The notes beneath the pieces are model-generated. The model was not told the origin of the DNA. It saw nothing but the letters and a program-made list of their open reading frames with translations, and ran no database searches. 64,000 bases of DNA from Gaiellasilicea sp963850995 (GTDB taxonomy: Bacteria > Actinomycetota > Thermoleophilia > Gaiellales > Gaiellaceae): positions 1-64,000 of the forward strand of contig CAWKNQ010000016.1 of assembly GCA_963850995.1 (NCBI GenBank), given 5' to 3'. How positions within the stretch are numbered: position 1 is the first letter of the stretch; each line of letters begins with the position of its first letter. Positions 17,244-25,889 of this stretch are shown one piece after another. The position numbers were made by a program, and so were the translations under genes.

Positions 17244-18899
17244 ATGAGCACGGACATGGGCGACCCCCGGACGGACGCGGGCGAGCGCGCGCTCGAGGCG
17301 GCACGGTGGGATGTGGCTCGGGAGGCGTTCGAGTCCGTCCTCGGGGACGAGGAGACGCCTGAAGCGCTCGACGGGCTCGGTCTCGCGCTCTGGTTCCTCG
17401 GCGACGTGAGTGGAGGAGTCGCCGCGCGCGAGCGCGCTGTCGAAGGGTATGTGCACACCGGGCGCTGCGACGACGCTGCCCGCCTGGCGGTCTGGGTCTC
17501 GCACCAGCACTTCATCGGCGGACGGGCCTCGGCTGCGCGCGGCTGGCTTGCGCGTGCCGAGCGCGCAGTGGAGGACGCGGGCCTGTGCGCCGGACAGGGC
17601 TGGGTCGCGGTGGAGCGCGCGCGGCACGCCGAAACCGTCGAGGAGTGTGCCGAGCACGCACGCCGGGCGCTGCAGATCGCGCGTCAGACGAACGCCGACG
17701 ACCTCGAGGTGTTCGCCGTCAGCCTGCTCGGGCGCGCCGAGGTGAGCGCAGGACGCAGGGATCAGGGCATGAGGCTCCTCGAGGAAGCGATGGCCGCGGC
17801 ATCGGCCGGCCGCGTCCGCAACGTCCACACACTCGCCGAGGCGTACTGCAACCTGATCGCGGCGTGCACGAGCGCGGGCGACTGGGAGCGTGCGACCGAA
17901 TGGTGCGAGCTCGTCGACGAGTTCGCCCGCGAGCACGAGACGGCACCGCTTTACGGGGCGTGCCGCACGATCCACGCTGACGTCCTGCTGGCGAAAGGCC
18001 GGTGGGAGGACGCGGAACGCGCCCTGCAAACCGCGCTCGACGTGCACGCGCGCTACGTGCCCCAGCTGGCGGCGCCGACCGTGGCTGCTCTGGCGGAGCT
18101 ACGAGTGCGCCAGGGACGGTTGTCGGAGGCCGAGCGGCTTCTCGTGGGGAGGGAGGAACACCCGGAGTCGCTCCGCGCGCTTGCTCACCTGCGCCTGGCT
18201 CAGGGCCGGCCCCAGGTGGCCGCCGCGCTGCTGGAGCGAGGCCTGCTCGCCGCGGAGGGCGACGCGGTGCGAACCGCCCAGCTACTCGCCCAACTCGTCG
18301 ACGCGCGCCTCGCCGAGGGTGAGACCGACTCGGCCGCGACCGTGTCGCAGAGGCTCGCGGAGCTTGCAAAGCGCTCGGGCATTGCAGTCATCGATGCGCG
18401 CGCGGACCTCGCGGCCGCGCGCGTGCACGTCGCAGCGCACCGCCTGGATGCAGCCGCCGACGCTGCCCGCCGGTCACTCACCGAGTTCGGTCGCCTCGCG
18501 ATGCCGTACGAGGTGGCGGAGGCGCGGCTCGAGCTCGCCCGCGCGCTCGCGTACGACAGCCCGGAGCTCGCCGGCGAGGAGGCGCGCGCCGCCTACGCGA
18601 CCTTCCGCGAGCTTGGCGCCTCGCGCGGCAGGGATGAGGCCGCGGCAGTCCTGCGCGTGCTCGGAAGGTCGACAGGCGGCTTGCCACGCGCGGCCGGCGA
18701 ACTCACTGCCCGCGAGCAGGAGGTGCTTGGCTTGCTCGCGCTCGGGATGTCGAACGGCCAGATCGCAGAGACCCTCGTCATCAGCTCGAAGACGGCCGGG
18801 CACCACGTGAGCCACATCCTCTCCAAGCTCGGCGTCCGAAACCGCGCGGAGGCGGCGGCCGTCGCCGTACGGAGCGAGGCTCGGGCGACGACGAGATAG
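17244..18899 (+). CDS. TPR-like LuxR family transcriptional regulator
   Basis: 551 aa. Residues 1 to about 470 are an alpha-helical repeat array of TPR type ('ARWDVAREAFESVLGDEE', 'AEAYCNLIAACTSAGDWERA'); the C-terminus has a LuxR/GerE HTH: 'LTAREQEVLGLLALGMSNGQ' and 'IAETLVISSKTAGHHVSHIL'. No ATPase (LAL) domain is present. A SAM methyltransferase gene follows on the same strand, and the same pairing recurs at 62-64 kb, suggesting a functional link. Confidence 0.88.
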   Translation: MSTDMGDPRTDAGERALEAARWDVAREAFESVLGDEETPEALDGLGLALWFLGDVSGGVAARERAVEGYVHTGRCDDAARLAVWVSHQHFIGGRASAARGWLARAERAVEDAGLCAGQGWVAVERARHAETVEECAEHARRALQIARQTNADDLEVFAVSLLGRAEVSAGRRDQGMRLLEEAMAAASAGRVRNVHTLAEAYCNLIAACTSAGDWERATEWCELVDEFAREHETAPLYGACRTIHADVLLAKGRWEDAERALQTALDVHARYVPQLAAPTVAALAELRVRQGRLSEAERLLVGREEHPESLRALAHLRLAQGRPQVAAALLERGLLAAEGDAVRTAQLLAQLVDARLAEGETDSAATVSQRLAELAKRSGIAVIDARADLAAARVHVAAHRLDAAADAARRSLTEFGRLAMPYEVAEARLELARALAYDSPELAGEEARAAYATFRELGASRGRDEAAAVLRVLGRSTGGLPRAAGELTAREQEVLGLLALGMSNGQIAETLVISSKTAGHHVSHILSKLGVRNRAEAAAVAVRSEARATTR

Positions 18900-18908
18900 A
18901 GCAAGTTA

Positions 18909-18939
18909 GGGAGTTCTCCCGATGCGCGGGGTTCCGCGC
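18909..18939. promoter_or_regulatory. Two adjacent short inverted repeats upstream of the methyltransferase
   Basis: GGGAG-TT-CTCCC (18909-18920) and GCGCGG-GGTT-CCGCGC (18924-18939) fill the gap after the LuxR gene. Terminator or operator; the sequence does not decide. Confidence 0.35.
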
Positions 18940-18978
18940 GGGCGGCAGACTGCCCGAAACGACGGGCAGGAGGAGAGA

Positions 18979-19803
18979 ATGAGCACTCAAGTAGCCGATT
19001 CGGAGCTCAAGGCGCGCCATCGCGCGATGTGGGGCTCCGGCAACTATCCCTTGATGGTCGACACGTTCCTTTTGCCTGTGGGCGAACGGCTCGTGGAAGC
19101 GTGCGGGATCGGCCCGGGGATGCGCGTGCTCGACGTCGCGGCCGGAACGGGCAACGCCTCGCTGCCCGCCGCCCGTCGCGGCGCCACCGTCACGGCAAGC
19201 GACCTGACCCCCGCGCTGCTCGAGACAGGTCGCGGGATCGCGGAGTCAGAGGGTCTCGAGCTCGAGTGGGTCGAGGCAGACGCCGAGAACCTCCCGTTCG
19301 CGGACGAGTCCTTCGACGTCGTCATGTCCGCAATCGGCGTCATGTTCGCGCCGCACCATCAAGCCGCGGCGGACGAGCTCGTGCGCGTCTGCCGCACCGG
19401 CGGGACGATCGGCCTCCTCAGCTGGACGCCCGAAGGGATGCTCGGCGCGCTCTTCCGCACGATGAAGCCCTTCGCACCGCCTCCCCCACCCGGTGTGCAG
19501 CCGCCGCCTCTGTGGGGCGGTGAGGAGCACCTGCGCGGCCTACTTGGCGACCGGGTGGACGTGCACACCGTCGAGCGTGGTGTCCTCGAGATCACCACGT
19601 TCCCGCAGGCGCGGGGGTACGGCGAGCACTTCAAGGCCTACTACGGGCCGACGATCGCCGCGCGGGCAAACGCGGAGCGCGAGGGCCGGGCCAGCGAGTT
19701 CGACGAAGCCCTCGACGCGTTCTGCGACGAATGGAACTGCGGCACGGCGGACGAGGCGCGCTTCGAGAAGGAGTACCTGGTCGCCGTCGGCACAAAGCTC
19801 TGA
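18979..19803 (+). CDS. Class I SAM-dependent methyltransferase
   Basis: 274 aa. Motif I 'VLDVAAGTGNASLPAARRG', motif II 'VEADAENLPFADESFDVV', and 'GGTIGLLSWTPEGMLGALFR'. The ATG at 18979 follows AGGAGGAGAG. Of the UbiE/COQ5-like group; the methyl acceptor is unknown. Strong similarity by eye to the methyltransferase at 62138-62983 (shared 'SWTP(E/D)G.LG.LFRT' and 'LLWG.E.HLR.L.GD'), so the two are paralogues. Confidence 0.9.
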   Translation: MSTQVADSELKARHRAMWGSGNYPLMVDTFLLPVGERLVEACGIGPGMRVLDVAAGTGNASLPAARRGATVTASDLTPALLETGRGIAESEGLELEWVEADAENLPFADESFDVVMSAIGVMFAPHHQAAADELVRVCRTGGTIGLLSWTPEGMLGALFRTMKPFAPPPPPGVQPPPLWGGEEHLRGLLGDRVDVHTVERGVLEITTFPQARGYGEHFKAYYGPTIAARANAEREGRASEFDEALDAFCDEWNCGTADEARFEKEYLVAVGTKL

Positions 19804-19823
19804 CGAGGGCATCCGGGCAGTGG

Positions 19824-19851
19824 AGGGCGGTCCGGTCACCGTGACCGCCCT
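19824..19851 (+). terminator. Hairpin terminator
   Basis: 9-bp stem AGGGCGGTC/GACCGCCCT with a 10-nt loop, 20 nt after the methyltransferase stop. Confidence 0.55.
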
Positions 19852-19920
19852 TCGAGCCCGGCCCATTCGGACCGGCGCTCGACTTTGACGAGCTCGTCGC
19901 GGCGTGGGCAGTGTTCGGAC

Positions 19921-20601
19921 GTGGACGAGGGAATGGTGACGCCGAGCCGCTGGCTCAGCGCGATGTGGCCGGTGGTGGGCAGCCACCTGCCGCCGGCGCC
20001 TGCACGAGTCCTCGACATCGGATGCGGCTCAGCCGGCGGCTTCGTTCCGTTTCTTCTCGAGAACGGGTACGAGGCGCTTGGCGTCGATCCCGAGGCGCCT
20101 GACGGATCGCAGTACGCGCGGCTCGAGTTCGAGTGCTTCGACTCCGCGCAGCCGTTCGACGCTGCGATCGCCTCCGCGTCACTTCATCACGTACGCGATC
20201 CCGGAAGAGTGCTCGACCGGCTCACCACCATGCTTGCGAGTGGAGGGCGCGTCGTCGTCGTCGAGTGGGCCTGGGAGAGGTTCGACGAGGCGACGGCTCA
20301 GTGGTGCTTCGCGCATCTCGAAGAGCACGGGTCGACCTGGCTCCACCGACATCGCGACGAGTGGCAGGCCTCTGGCCGCGAATGGGAGGTGTACCTCCAA
20401 TCCTGGGCAAGCGAACACGGACTCCACAGCGGTGAGGAGCTTCTTCGCGTTCTCGACGAACGGCTGGCTTGTCGGTTCTCTGCCAACGGGCCGTTCTTCT
20501 TCTCAGACCTTCCCGATGTGACCGACTCGCAGGAGCGGGCCGCAATCGAGGCAGGCGCGATTCAGGCAGTGCGGATCGACTGGGTCGGCACGCGGCGGTG
20601 A
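19921..20601 (+). CDS. Class I SAM-dependent methyltransferase
   Basis: About 226 aa. SAM motif I 'VLDIGCGSAGGFVPFLLENG', acidic loop 'EALGVDPEAPDG', and 'AAIASASLHHVRDPGRVLDR' of the methyltransferase-11 type. The start is uncertain: GTG 19921 and ATG 19933 are both possible; I see no clear ribosome site. Not closely similar to the methyltransferase before it. Convergent to the flavin monooxygenase. Confidence 0.8.
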   Translation: MDEGMVTPSRWLSAMWPVVGSHLPPAPARVLDIGCGSAGGFVPFLLENGYEALGVDPEAPDGSQYARLEFECFDSAQPFDAAIASASLHHVRDPGRVLDRLTTMLASGGRVVVVEWAWERFDEATAQWCFAHLEEHGSTWLHRHRDEWQASGREWEVYLQSWASEHGLHSGEELLRVLDERLACRFSANGPFFFSDLPDVTDSQERAAIEAGAIQAVRIDWVGTRR

Positions 20602-20652
20602 GACGTCGCAACCGCCGCGAAGTCACTCGATCCGCGTGGCGTGCTCGACCGA

Positions 20653-21738
20653 CTACGGAAGGTCTCGCAGGGGGCCGTAGTTCGATCTGAAGATGCGCTC
20701 CGCGGCGAGGCGCAGGGTGACGTTGCGAAAGGCGGGAGGAAGGTTTCTGGTCCGGTCGCGGCGATGGGTCTGCTCCTGGACGAACTCCACCCGCCCGCGG
20801 CGTCGCTGTTCGTAGCCGGTGAGCGCGTCCTCGACGGGTCGCCCTGCCGTGAGCACCTCGGCGAGCACGAGTGCGTCCTCGACCGCCATCGCCGCGCCCT
20901 GAGCCATGTTCGGCGAGCTGGCGTGCGCGGCGTCACCGACGAGGACCGCGAGGCCCGCCCTCCAGACCGGAGGCGCGACTTCCTCGATCGGAGCGAAGAA
21001 CGCGTCATCCGCGCGTTCGAGCAAGCGCGGCACGGGCTCGGCGAAGTCCGCAAACAACGCGCGCCAGTCTTCGCCCGCAACAGCCGCCGGCTCGCTCGTG
21101 TTGACGTCCGCATAGCAGTAGACGACCCCACGCCCGAGCGCGACGGTGAGGAATGTGCGGCGTCGCCCCAGCATGACCGTCCAGTCGGCGACGTCGGCGA
21201 GGCCGTCGACGAGGAACCGCCACGAGGCCTGGCCCACGTAGGTCGCTGGGCGACCGCCGAGCGCAAGGCTGCGGATGGTCGAATGGACGCCGTCGGCGCC
21301 GACGACGAGGTCGTAGTCGCCGGTCGAGCCGTCCGAGAAGGTCACGCGGGCCGGCGAGTCGGCGTCCAGGCCGGTTACCGACGTGCCCAGCCGGACCGGC
21401 ACCTCGGCGGTGGCTTCGCGCAGCGCCTCGTGGAGCGACGCGCGCTCGAGCGCGACGGAGCCCCCGACGCCGTCCCAGATGCGGTCGAGCTCGACGTCGG
21501 CGAGAGCACGGCCGCGGTGGTCGAGCAAACGCTGACGCACGATCGGATTCGCGCGGGCGGCCACGGCCGGCCCGATGCCGAGCTCACCGAGTGCCCGCAC
21601 GGCGTTGGCCGGTAGGTACAGGCCGGCGCCACTCGTGTGCCACTCGGTCTCCCGCTCGACGAGGTCCGCGACGACGCCGCGCTGAAACAGGGCGCGGGCG
21701 AGAGCGAGACCGGCGACGCCGGCACCGACGATCAGCAC
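20653..21738 (-). CDS. FAD-dependent monooxygenase (PHBH-like)
   Basis: 361 aa. Rossmann 'LIVGAGVAGLALARALFQRG' at the very start, 'DLVVGADGVHSTIRSLAL' (DG motif), and 'AVLVGDAAHASSPNMAQGAA' (GD motif): the three fingerprints of class A flavin hydroxylases. GTG start. It follows the FAD-linked oxidase gene by 11 nt on the same strand, so two flavoenzymes are co-transcribed, perhaps in oxidation of an aromatic compound or metabolite. Confidence 0.9.
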   Translation of the reverse strand: MLIVGAGVAGLALARALFQRGVVADLVERETEWHTSGAGLYLPANAVRALGELGIGPAVAARANPIVRQRLLDHRGRALADVELDRIWDGVGGSVALERASLHEALREATAEVPVRLGTSVTGLDADSPARVTFSDGSTGDYDLVVGADGVHSTIRSLALGGRPATYVGQASWRFLVDGLADVADWTVMLGRRRTFLTVALGRGVVYCYADVNTSEPAAVAGEDWRALFADFAEPVPRLLERADDAFFAPIEEVAPPVWRAGLAVLVGDAAHASSPNMAQGAAMAVEDALVLAEVLTAGRPVEDALTGYEQRRRGRVEFVQEQTHRRDRTRNLPPAFRNVTLRLAAERIFRSNYGPLRDLP

Positions 21739-21749
21739 TCGCAGACCGG

Positions 21750-23204
21750 CTACGTCGGCCCTCCCTTCCCGGCTCGGACGCGCGGACGAATGTTCCTGTT
21801 CGAGCGGAACAGGTTGCCCGGGTCGTACGTCTCCTTGACCTCGACGAGCCGTTCGTAGTTGACGCCGTAGGTCGCCCGGAGGCGCTCTTCATCTTCGTCG
21901 GCTGTCTGGAAGTTGAGGTAGTTGCCGCCCGTCGAGAAAGGCTGGGCCCCTTTCCAGGCCTCCCGCACCCAGGCGACGTGCTCGTCGTCGGGCGTGTCGG
22001 CCGGCCACTGACCGGCGAACGCGACCATGTACCGGGCGTCGCGGTTGCCGACCGCGCCGTCGTCGTCGGCCCGCTCGTTCAGCGCACCCGCGAGGTGGAT
22101 GACGATCGACTCCGACAGCGGTGACGTCACGTTCAGGGCATGGTCACGGACCGCGTCGAGGAGCTCGCTCGACAGCGCGTTCAGGTACTCGGTCTTCCAG
22201 TAGTAGCGGTTTCCCCTCGGCTCCAGGTCGTCGAGCAGCGCCTGCTGCTCGGTGTACGACCTCTCGGTGACGAGGTCTGCGATCGGATCGCCGACGGCCC
22301 GAACCGGAGCGAGGTCGGAACCGGCGTCCGCGCCGCTGTGGCACACGCTCAGCCCCACGACGGGCTTGCCGTGCCACCTCTGGGGCAGGAACGGAGCCGG
22401 TGGTGCAAGGCGCACGGTCACTGCCGCGGTCAGCTCGCGCGGCGCAGTCTCGGTGAGCTCGCGGTAGGTCGTGAGCACGTCGTCCAACCGGTCGGCACTC
22501 CAGACGACGAGGCCGCCGGTCACGGTCGGGCCGACTTCGTGCAGGCGGAACGAGAACTGCGTGACGACGCCGAAGTTGCCTCCGCCGCCCCGAACCGCCC
22601 AGTGGAGGTCGGGGTGCTCGTCACGGTCCGCCCTCCGGATCCGGCCGTCGGCGGTGACGATCTCGACGTGCTCGAGGTTGTCCGCCGTCCAGCCGAAGCG
22701 ACGTGTCAGGTAGCCCAACCCGCCTCCGAGCGTCAGGCCGGCCACTCCGACCTCGGAGGAGAAGGAGCCCAGCGGCGTCGCCAGGCCGTAGGCCTGTGTC
22801 GCCCGGTCGACGTCCCGGAGCAGACATCCGGGGCCGACCGACGCGAGCCTCGCGTCCGGATCGACCGTGACGGCCCGCATGCAGGACATGTCCAGCGTGA
22901 GACCGCGCTCCGCGATCGCGGTGCCGGCCATGTTGTGACCGCCGCCCTTGATGCTCAACGACAGGTGGTGATCACCCGCGAACGCCACAGCCGCGGCGAC
23001 GTCGGCGGCCGAGGTCGGCTGGAGGACGAGCGCAGGCGACCTGGCGACCATGCCGTTCCAGACCAGCACCGCGTCGCTCCAGCCCGCGTCTCCCGCGCGC
23101 AGCAGCCGTCCCTCGAACCGCGAATCGAGCGCGTCGAGATGCTCGGACGTCAGTCCCACGAGATCGCCGTCGAGGCCGGCCACGTCGATCGCGCTCGTCT
23201 TCAT
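21750..23204 (-). CDS. FAD-binding oxidoreductase, BBE/PCMH type
   Basis: 484 aa. FAD-binding PCMH domain with 'LSIKGGGHNMAG' (His90 is the expected 8-alpha-histidyl FAD link) and C-terminal BBE motif 'NYLNFQTADEDEERLRATYG'. Many relatives carry a second FAD-linking Cys in the 'GxCPTVG' position; here that site reads 'LGSFSSEVGVAGLTLGGG', without Cys, so mono-covalent FAD is predicted. These enzymes oxidise sugars, alkaloids or other small alcohols. Confidence 0.9.
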   Translation of the reverse strand: MKTSAIDVAGLDGDLVGLTSEHLDALDSRFEGRLLRAGDAGWSDAVLVWNGMVARSPALVLQPTSAADVAAAVAFAGDHHLSLSIKGGGHNMAGTAIAERGLTLDMSCMRAVTVDPDARLASVGPGCLLRDVDRATQAYGLATPLGSFSSEVGVAGLTLGGGLGYLTRRFGWTADNLEHVEIVTADGRIRRADRDEHPDLHWAVRGGGGNFGVVTQFSFRLHEVGPTVTGGLVVWSADRLDDVLTTYRELTETAPRELTAAVTVRLAPPAPFLPQRWHGKPVVGLSVCHSGADAGSDLAPVRAVGDPIADLVTERSYTEQQALLDDLEPRGNRYYWKTEYLNALSSELLDAVRDHALNVTSPLSESIVIHLAGALNERADDDGAVGNRDARYMVAFAGQWPADTPDDEHVAWVREAWKGAQPFSTGGNYLNFQTADEDEERLRATYGVNYERLVEVKETYDPGNLFRSNRNIRPRVRAGKGGPT

Positions 23205-23240
23205 GGGTCCCACGCTACGCCGCCTGAGCAGGGGCGACTG

Positions 23241-23290
23241 GCGGTTTTCGGCCGACTCAGCGGCCTCTCACCAAGCTGGCCGAAAACCGC
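23241..23290. promoter_or_regulatory. 13-bp perfect inverted repeat upstream of the Ada-AlkA gene
   Basis: GCGGTTTTCGGCC (23241-23253) and GGCCGAAAACCGC (23278-23290), 24 nt apart, in the divergent region between the FAD oxidase and the repair gene. Could be the binding site of the Ada domain or of a repressor for either gene. Confidence 0.6.
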
Positions 23291-23316
23291 TGGTACGCTC
23301 GACGACGGATGCGACG

Positions 23317-24783
23317 ATGAGCAACATCGTCGAGGACTTCGAGAGCTGCTACCGGTTGAGCGACAGCCGGGATCCGCGCTACGACGGGATCTTCTACGTC
23401 GCCGCCACCTCGACGCGCCTCTACTGCCGGCCGAGCTGCCCGGCGCGGCAACCGAGACGCGCGAACGTTCGCTTCTATGCGACGGCGGCGGCCGCGCAGT
23501 CGGCCGGCTTCCGCGCCTGCAAGCGCTGCCGGCCCGACGCAGTGCCCGGTTCACCCGAGTGGAACTGGCGCGCAGACCGTGCTGCGCGCGCCATGCGCTT
23601 GATCGCAGACGGCACAGTCGACCGCGAAGGCATCCCCGGGCTCGCCAGGCGGTTGGGCTTCAGCGAGCGCCAACTTCGACGGCTCCTCGCCGAGCAGGTC
23701 GGCGCCACACCGGTCGCGCTCGCACGCGCCCAGCGGGCCAGCACTGCGCGGCTCCTGATCGAGTCGACCGCCATGCCCTTCACTGAGGCCGCGTTTGCGG
23801 CCGGGTTCCGGAGCGTTCGCCAGTTCAACGACACGATCAGAGACGTCTTCGCCTCGACGCCAACCGAGATGCGGCGCCGGTCGAGCCGTGGCACCCCCCG
23901 GCCGCTCGGCGCCGTGGAGCTTCGTCTGAGCTGCCGGGAGCCATTCGACGGGGCCGCATTGATTCGGTTCCTCGAGCTGCGCGCCGTGCCAGGTCTCGAG
24001 GACGTCAGCGGCAGTACGTATCGGCGCTCACTCGCCCTCCCTCACGGCACCGGCGTGGTCGAGCTGACCCCGGATAGGAACGCCGTCCGCTGCGCGCTCC
24101 GCCTCGACGACCTTCGGGATCTCGCCTCCGCAGTCGCCCGCTGCCGGCGCTTGCTCGACCTCGACGCCGACCCGCTGGCAATCGCCGGGACGCTGGGCCG
24201 AGACAAGGTGATCGGTGGCCTCGTCCGCGCCCGGCCGGGGCTGCGCGTGCCCGGCTGTGTCGACGGCGACGAGCTCGCCCTCCGAGCTGTGCTCGGTCAG
24301 GGCGTGTCGTTGCAGGCCGCACGCAGACGCACCGCCCGTCTCGTCGAGCGGTTCGGTACGCCACTCGAGCAGCCGCTCGGGAGGGTGACGCATCTCTTCC
24401 CGTCCGCGACCGCGCTCGCCCAAGCCGACCACGCTGCGCTCGACGAGCTGGCCCGACGCCGCGACGCGTTGCAGACTCTCGCCGCCCGGCTCGCCACCGG
24501 CGAAGTCAGCGTCGACGCCGGCGCTGACTCGGCGCAGGCGCTCACCCGGCTCCTGGCGATTCCCGGGGTCGGGCCCTGGACAGCCGCGTACGTCGCGATG
24601 CGAGGCTTTCACGATCCCGATGCGTTCCCGCACGGCGACGCCGGCCTCCGCCGCGCATTCGAGGCGTTGGGTCGCCCGGACGACGTCCGCACGCTCGCCG
24701 ACCTGGCAAGGCGATGGCGGCCATGGCGTGCATACGCCGCCGTCCAGTTGTGGACGAGCCTCAGTTCCCCCAGAGCGGCCTGA
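23317..24783 (+). CDS. alkA: Ada-AraC-AlkA fusion, DNA alkylation repair
   Basis: 488 aa, three parts. N-terminal Ada zinc domain with Cys37, Cys41, Cys68 and Cys71 ('YCRPSCPARQ', 'ACKRCRPD'); AraC-type HTH (about 85-190, 'FTEAAFAAGFRSVRQFNDTI'); C-terminal AlkA glycosylase with the HhH 'LLAIPGVGPWTAAYVAMRGF' and a likely catalytic Asp in 'AFPHGDAGLRR'. The protein senses methyl phosphotriesters through the Ada domain and removes alkylated bases. The start follows a palindromic region. The 3' end overlaps the convergent YCII gene by 23 bp. Confidence 0.92.
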   Translation: MSNIVEDFESCYRLSDSRDPRYDGIFYVAATSTRLYCRPSCPARQPRRANVRFYATAAAAQSAGFRACKRCRPDAVPGSPEWNWRADRAARAMRLIADGTVDREGIPGLARRLGFSERQLRRLLAEQVGATPVALARAQRASTARLLIESTAMPFTEAAFAAGFRSVRQFNDTIRDVFASTPTEMRRRSSRGTPRPLGAVELRLSCREPFDGAALIRFLELRAVPGLEDVSGSTYRRSLALPHGTGVVELTPDRNAVRCALRLDDLRDLASAVARCRRLLDLDADPLAIAGTLGRDKVIGGLVRARPGLRVPGCVDGDELALRAVLGQGVSLQAARRRTARLVERFGTPLEQPLGRVTHLFPSATALAQADHAALDELARRRDALQTLAARLATGEVSVDAGADSAQALTRLLAIPGVGPWTAAYVAMRGFHDPDAFPHGDAGLRRAFEALGRPDDVRTLADLARRWRPWRAYAAVQLWTSLSSPRAA

Positions 24784-25114
24784 CCTCGATCGTCCCCATC
24801 TGGGCGAGCGGGTGGCCGGCCGCGATCTCGACGGCCTCCTCCAGGCTTGCGCACTCGATCAGATCGAACCCGCCGACAGCCTCCTTCGTCTCGGCGAACG
24901 GGCCGTCGGTGACGATCGGCTTCCCATCGCGGACGCGGACCGAACGGGCCCGGCGCGGCGGAGCCAGCTGGTCTCCGGTGACCCAGATGCCACGCGCCTG
25001 GACGTCGTCCAGCCACGGGAAGCTCTCCTTCTCCTCCTGGGTTTCCGTCGGGTCCGGCTCGGTCTGTCCGTCCATCTTGTCGGCGTCCCAGCAGACAAGC
25101 AGCATGTACTTCAT
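24761..25114 (-). CDS. YCII-related (DGPF) protein
   Basis: 117 aa. 'MKYMLLVCWDADKMDG' start and 'GKPIVTDGPFAETKEAVGGF' with the DGPF signature. ATG at 25112-25114. YCII-fold proteins of this group usually sit beside ECF41/42 sigma genes; here no sigma gene is adjacent. Dimeric ferredoxin-like fold; catalytic role unproven. Confidence 0.88.
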   Translation of the reverse strand: MKYMLLVCWDADKMDGQTEPDPTETQEEKESFPWLDDVQARGIWVTGDQLAPPRRARSVRVRDGKPIVTDGPFAETKEAVGGFDLIECASLEEAVEIAAGHPLAQMGTIEVRPLWGN

Positions 25115-25178
25115 CGTCGTTCCTCTCGTCGTTTCGCTTGACGTATAGACGACGAACGCGCGCGAGCGCGATCGACAT

Positions 25179-25736
25179 CTACGAGCGCACGACCGAGAAC
25201 CTGGCGCAGGTGAAGTCGCCGTTCCGTCCCTGCTCCTCGAGACGCAGCTCGATCCGCCGGGGCAGCAAGGGGGCGCCGCCACCCAGCGTGACCGGCGCAA
25301 TCGTCACGAGCACCTCGTCCAGGAGACCCGCGTCGGCGAACTGGCCGGCCAGGTCTCCCCCGCCCACGATCCAGACGTTCCGCCCACCCGCGGCACTGAC
25401 CATCTCCTTGTGCACGGCCGCGACGTCCGCGCTCGTGAACTCGATTCGAGCGTCGGGAACGATCGGAAGCTGCCGGTGCGTGAAGACCCAGCACGGAATC
25501 TCGTAGGGCCACTTCCACTCCGCCGGATCCTTGCCGGAGAACTCGTGGTCGAGGATCCATTCGTACGTCGTGGATCCCATCGCCAGCGCGCCGACCTCGG
25601 CGATGAACGTTCCATAGCTCAAGGGCCCGTCGTCGTCGCGCTTGCGGGTGAACAGCCACTCGAGCGAGTTGTCCGGGTCGGCGATGAAGCCGTCGAGGCT
25701 GGTCGCCGTGTAGTACTGCGTGAGAGGCGCGCTCAC
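25179..25736 (-). CDS. Dihydrofolate reductase family protein (RibD C-terminal type)
   Basis: 185 aa. 'YYTATSLDGFIADPDNSLEW', 'VWIVGGGDLAGQFADAGLLD' and 'VTLGGGAPLLPRRI' identify the RibD-C fold with its NADPH loop. GTG start at 25736. Third member of this family in the window and the only one with the 'TSLDGFIADP' form. Lies 64 nt upstream of the YCII gene on the same strand, possibly co-transcribed. Confidence 0.88.
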   Translation of the reverse strand: MSAPLTQYYTATSLDGFIADPDNSLEWLFTRKRDDDGPLSYGTFIAEVGALAMGSTTYEWILDHEFSGKDPAEWKWPYEIPCWVFTHRQLPIVPDARIEFTSADVAAVHKEMVSAAGGRNVWIVGGGDLAGQFADAGLLDEVLVTIAPVTLGGGAPLLPRRIELRLEEQGRNGDFTCARFSVVRS

Positions 25737-25819
25737 GAGTTGCTATGCGCCAGGCATGCCGTCGATGTTCTCGACCACGCGCGAAACCTTACGCAAAGGC
25801 TGCGGCGCATCCTCTGAGC

Positions 25820-25848
25820 TTGACGGGGCGGCATGGATCTGGTCAAAT
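25820..25848 (+). promoter_or_regulatory. Promoter of the duplicated hydrolase-glycosyltransferase operon
   Basis: -35 TTGACG (25820-25825), 17-nt spacer, -10 TCAAAT (25843-25848). The -10 box lies inside the first of two operator-like repeats. Confidence 0.5.
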
Positions 25849-25866
25849 GACCTAGTCAAATGACTA
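25841..25866. promoter_or_regulatory. Tandem operator, two inverted repeats
   Basis: GGTCA-AA-TGACC followed directly by TAGTCA-AA-TGACTA. Both have perfect arms and the same AA centre. Likely sites for the TetR protein encoded second in the operon. Confidence 0.65.
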
Positions 25867-25889
25867 AGTCAGTCGAAAACGGGAGCGCA

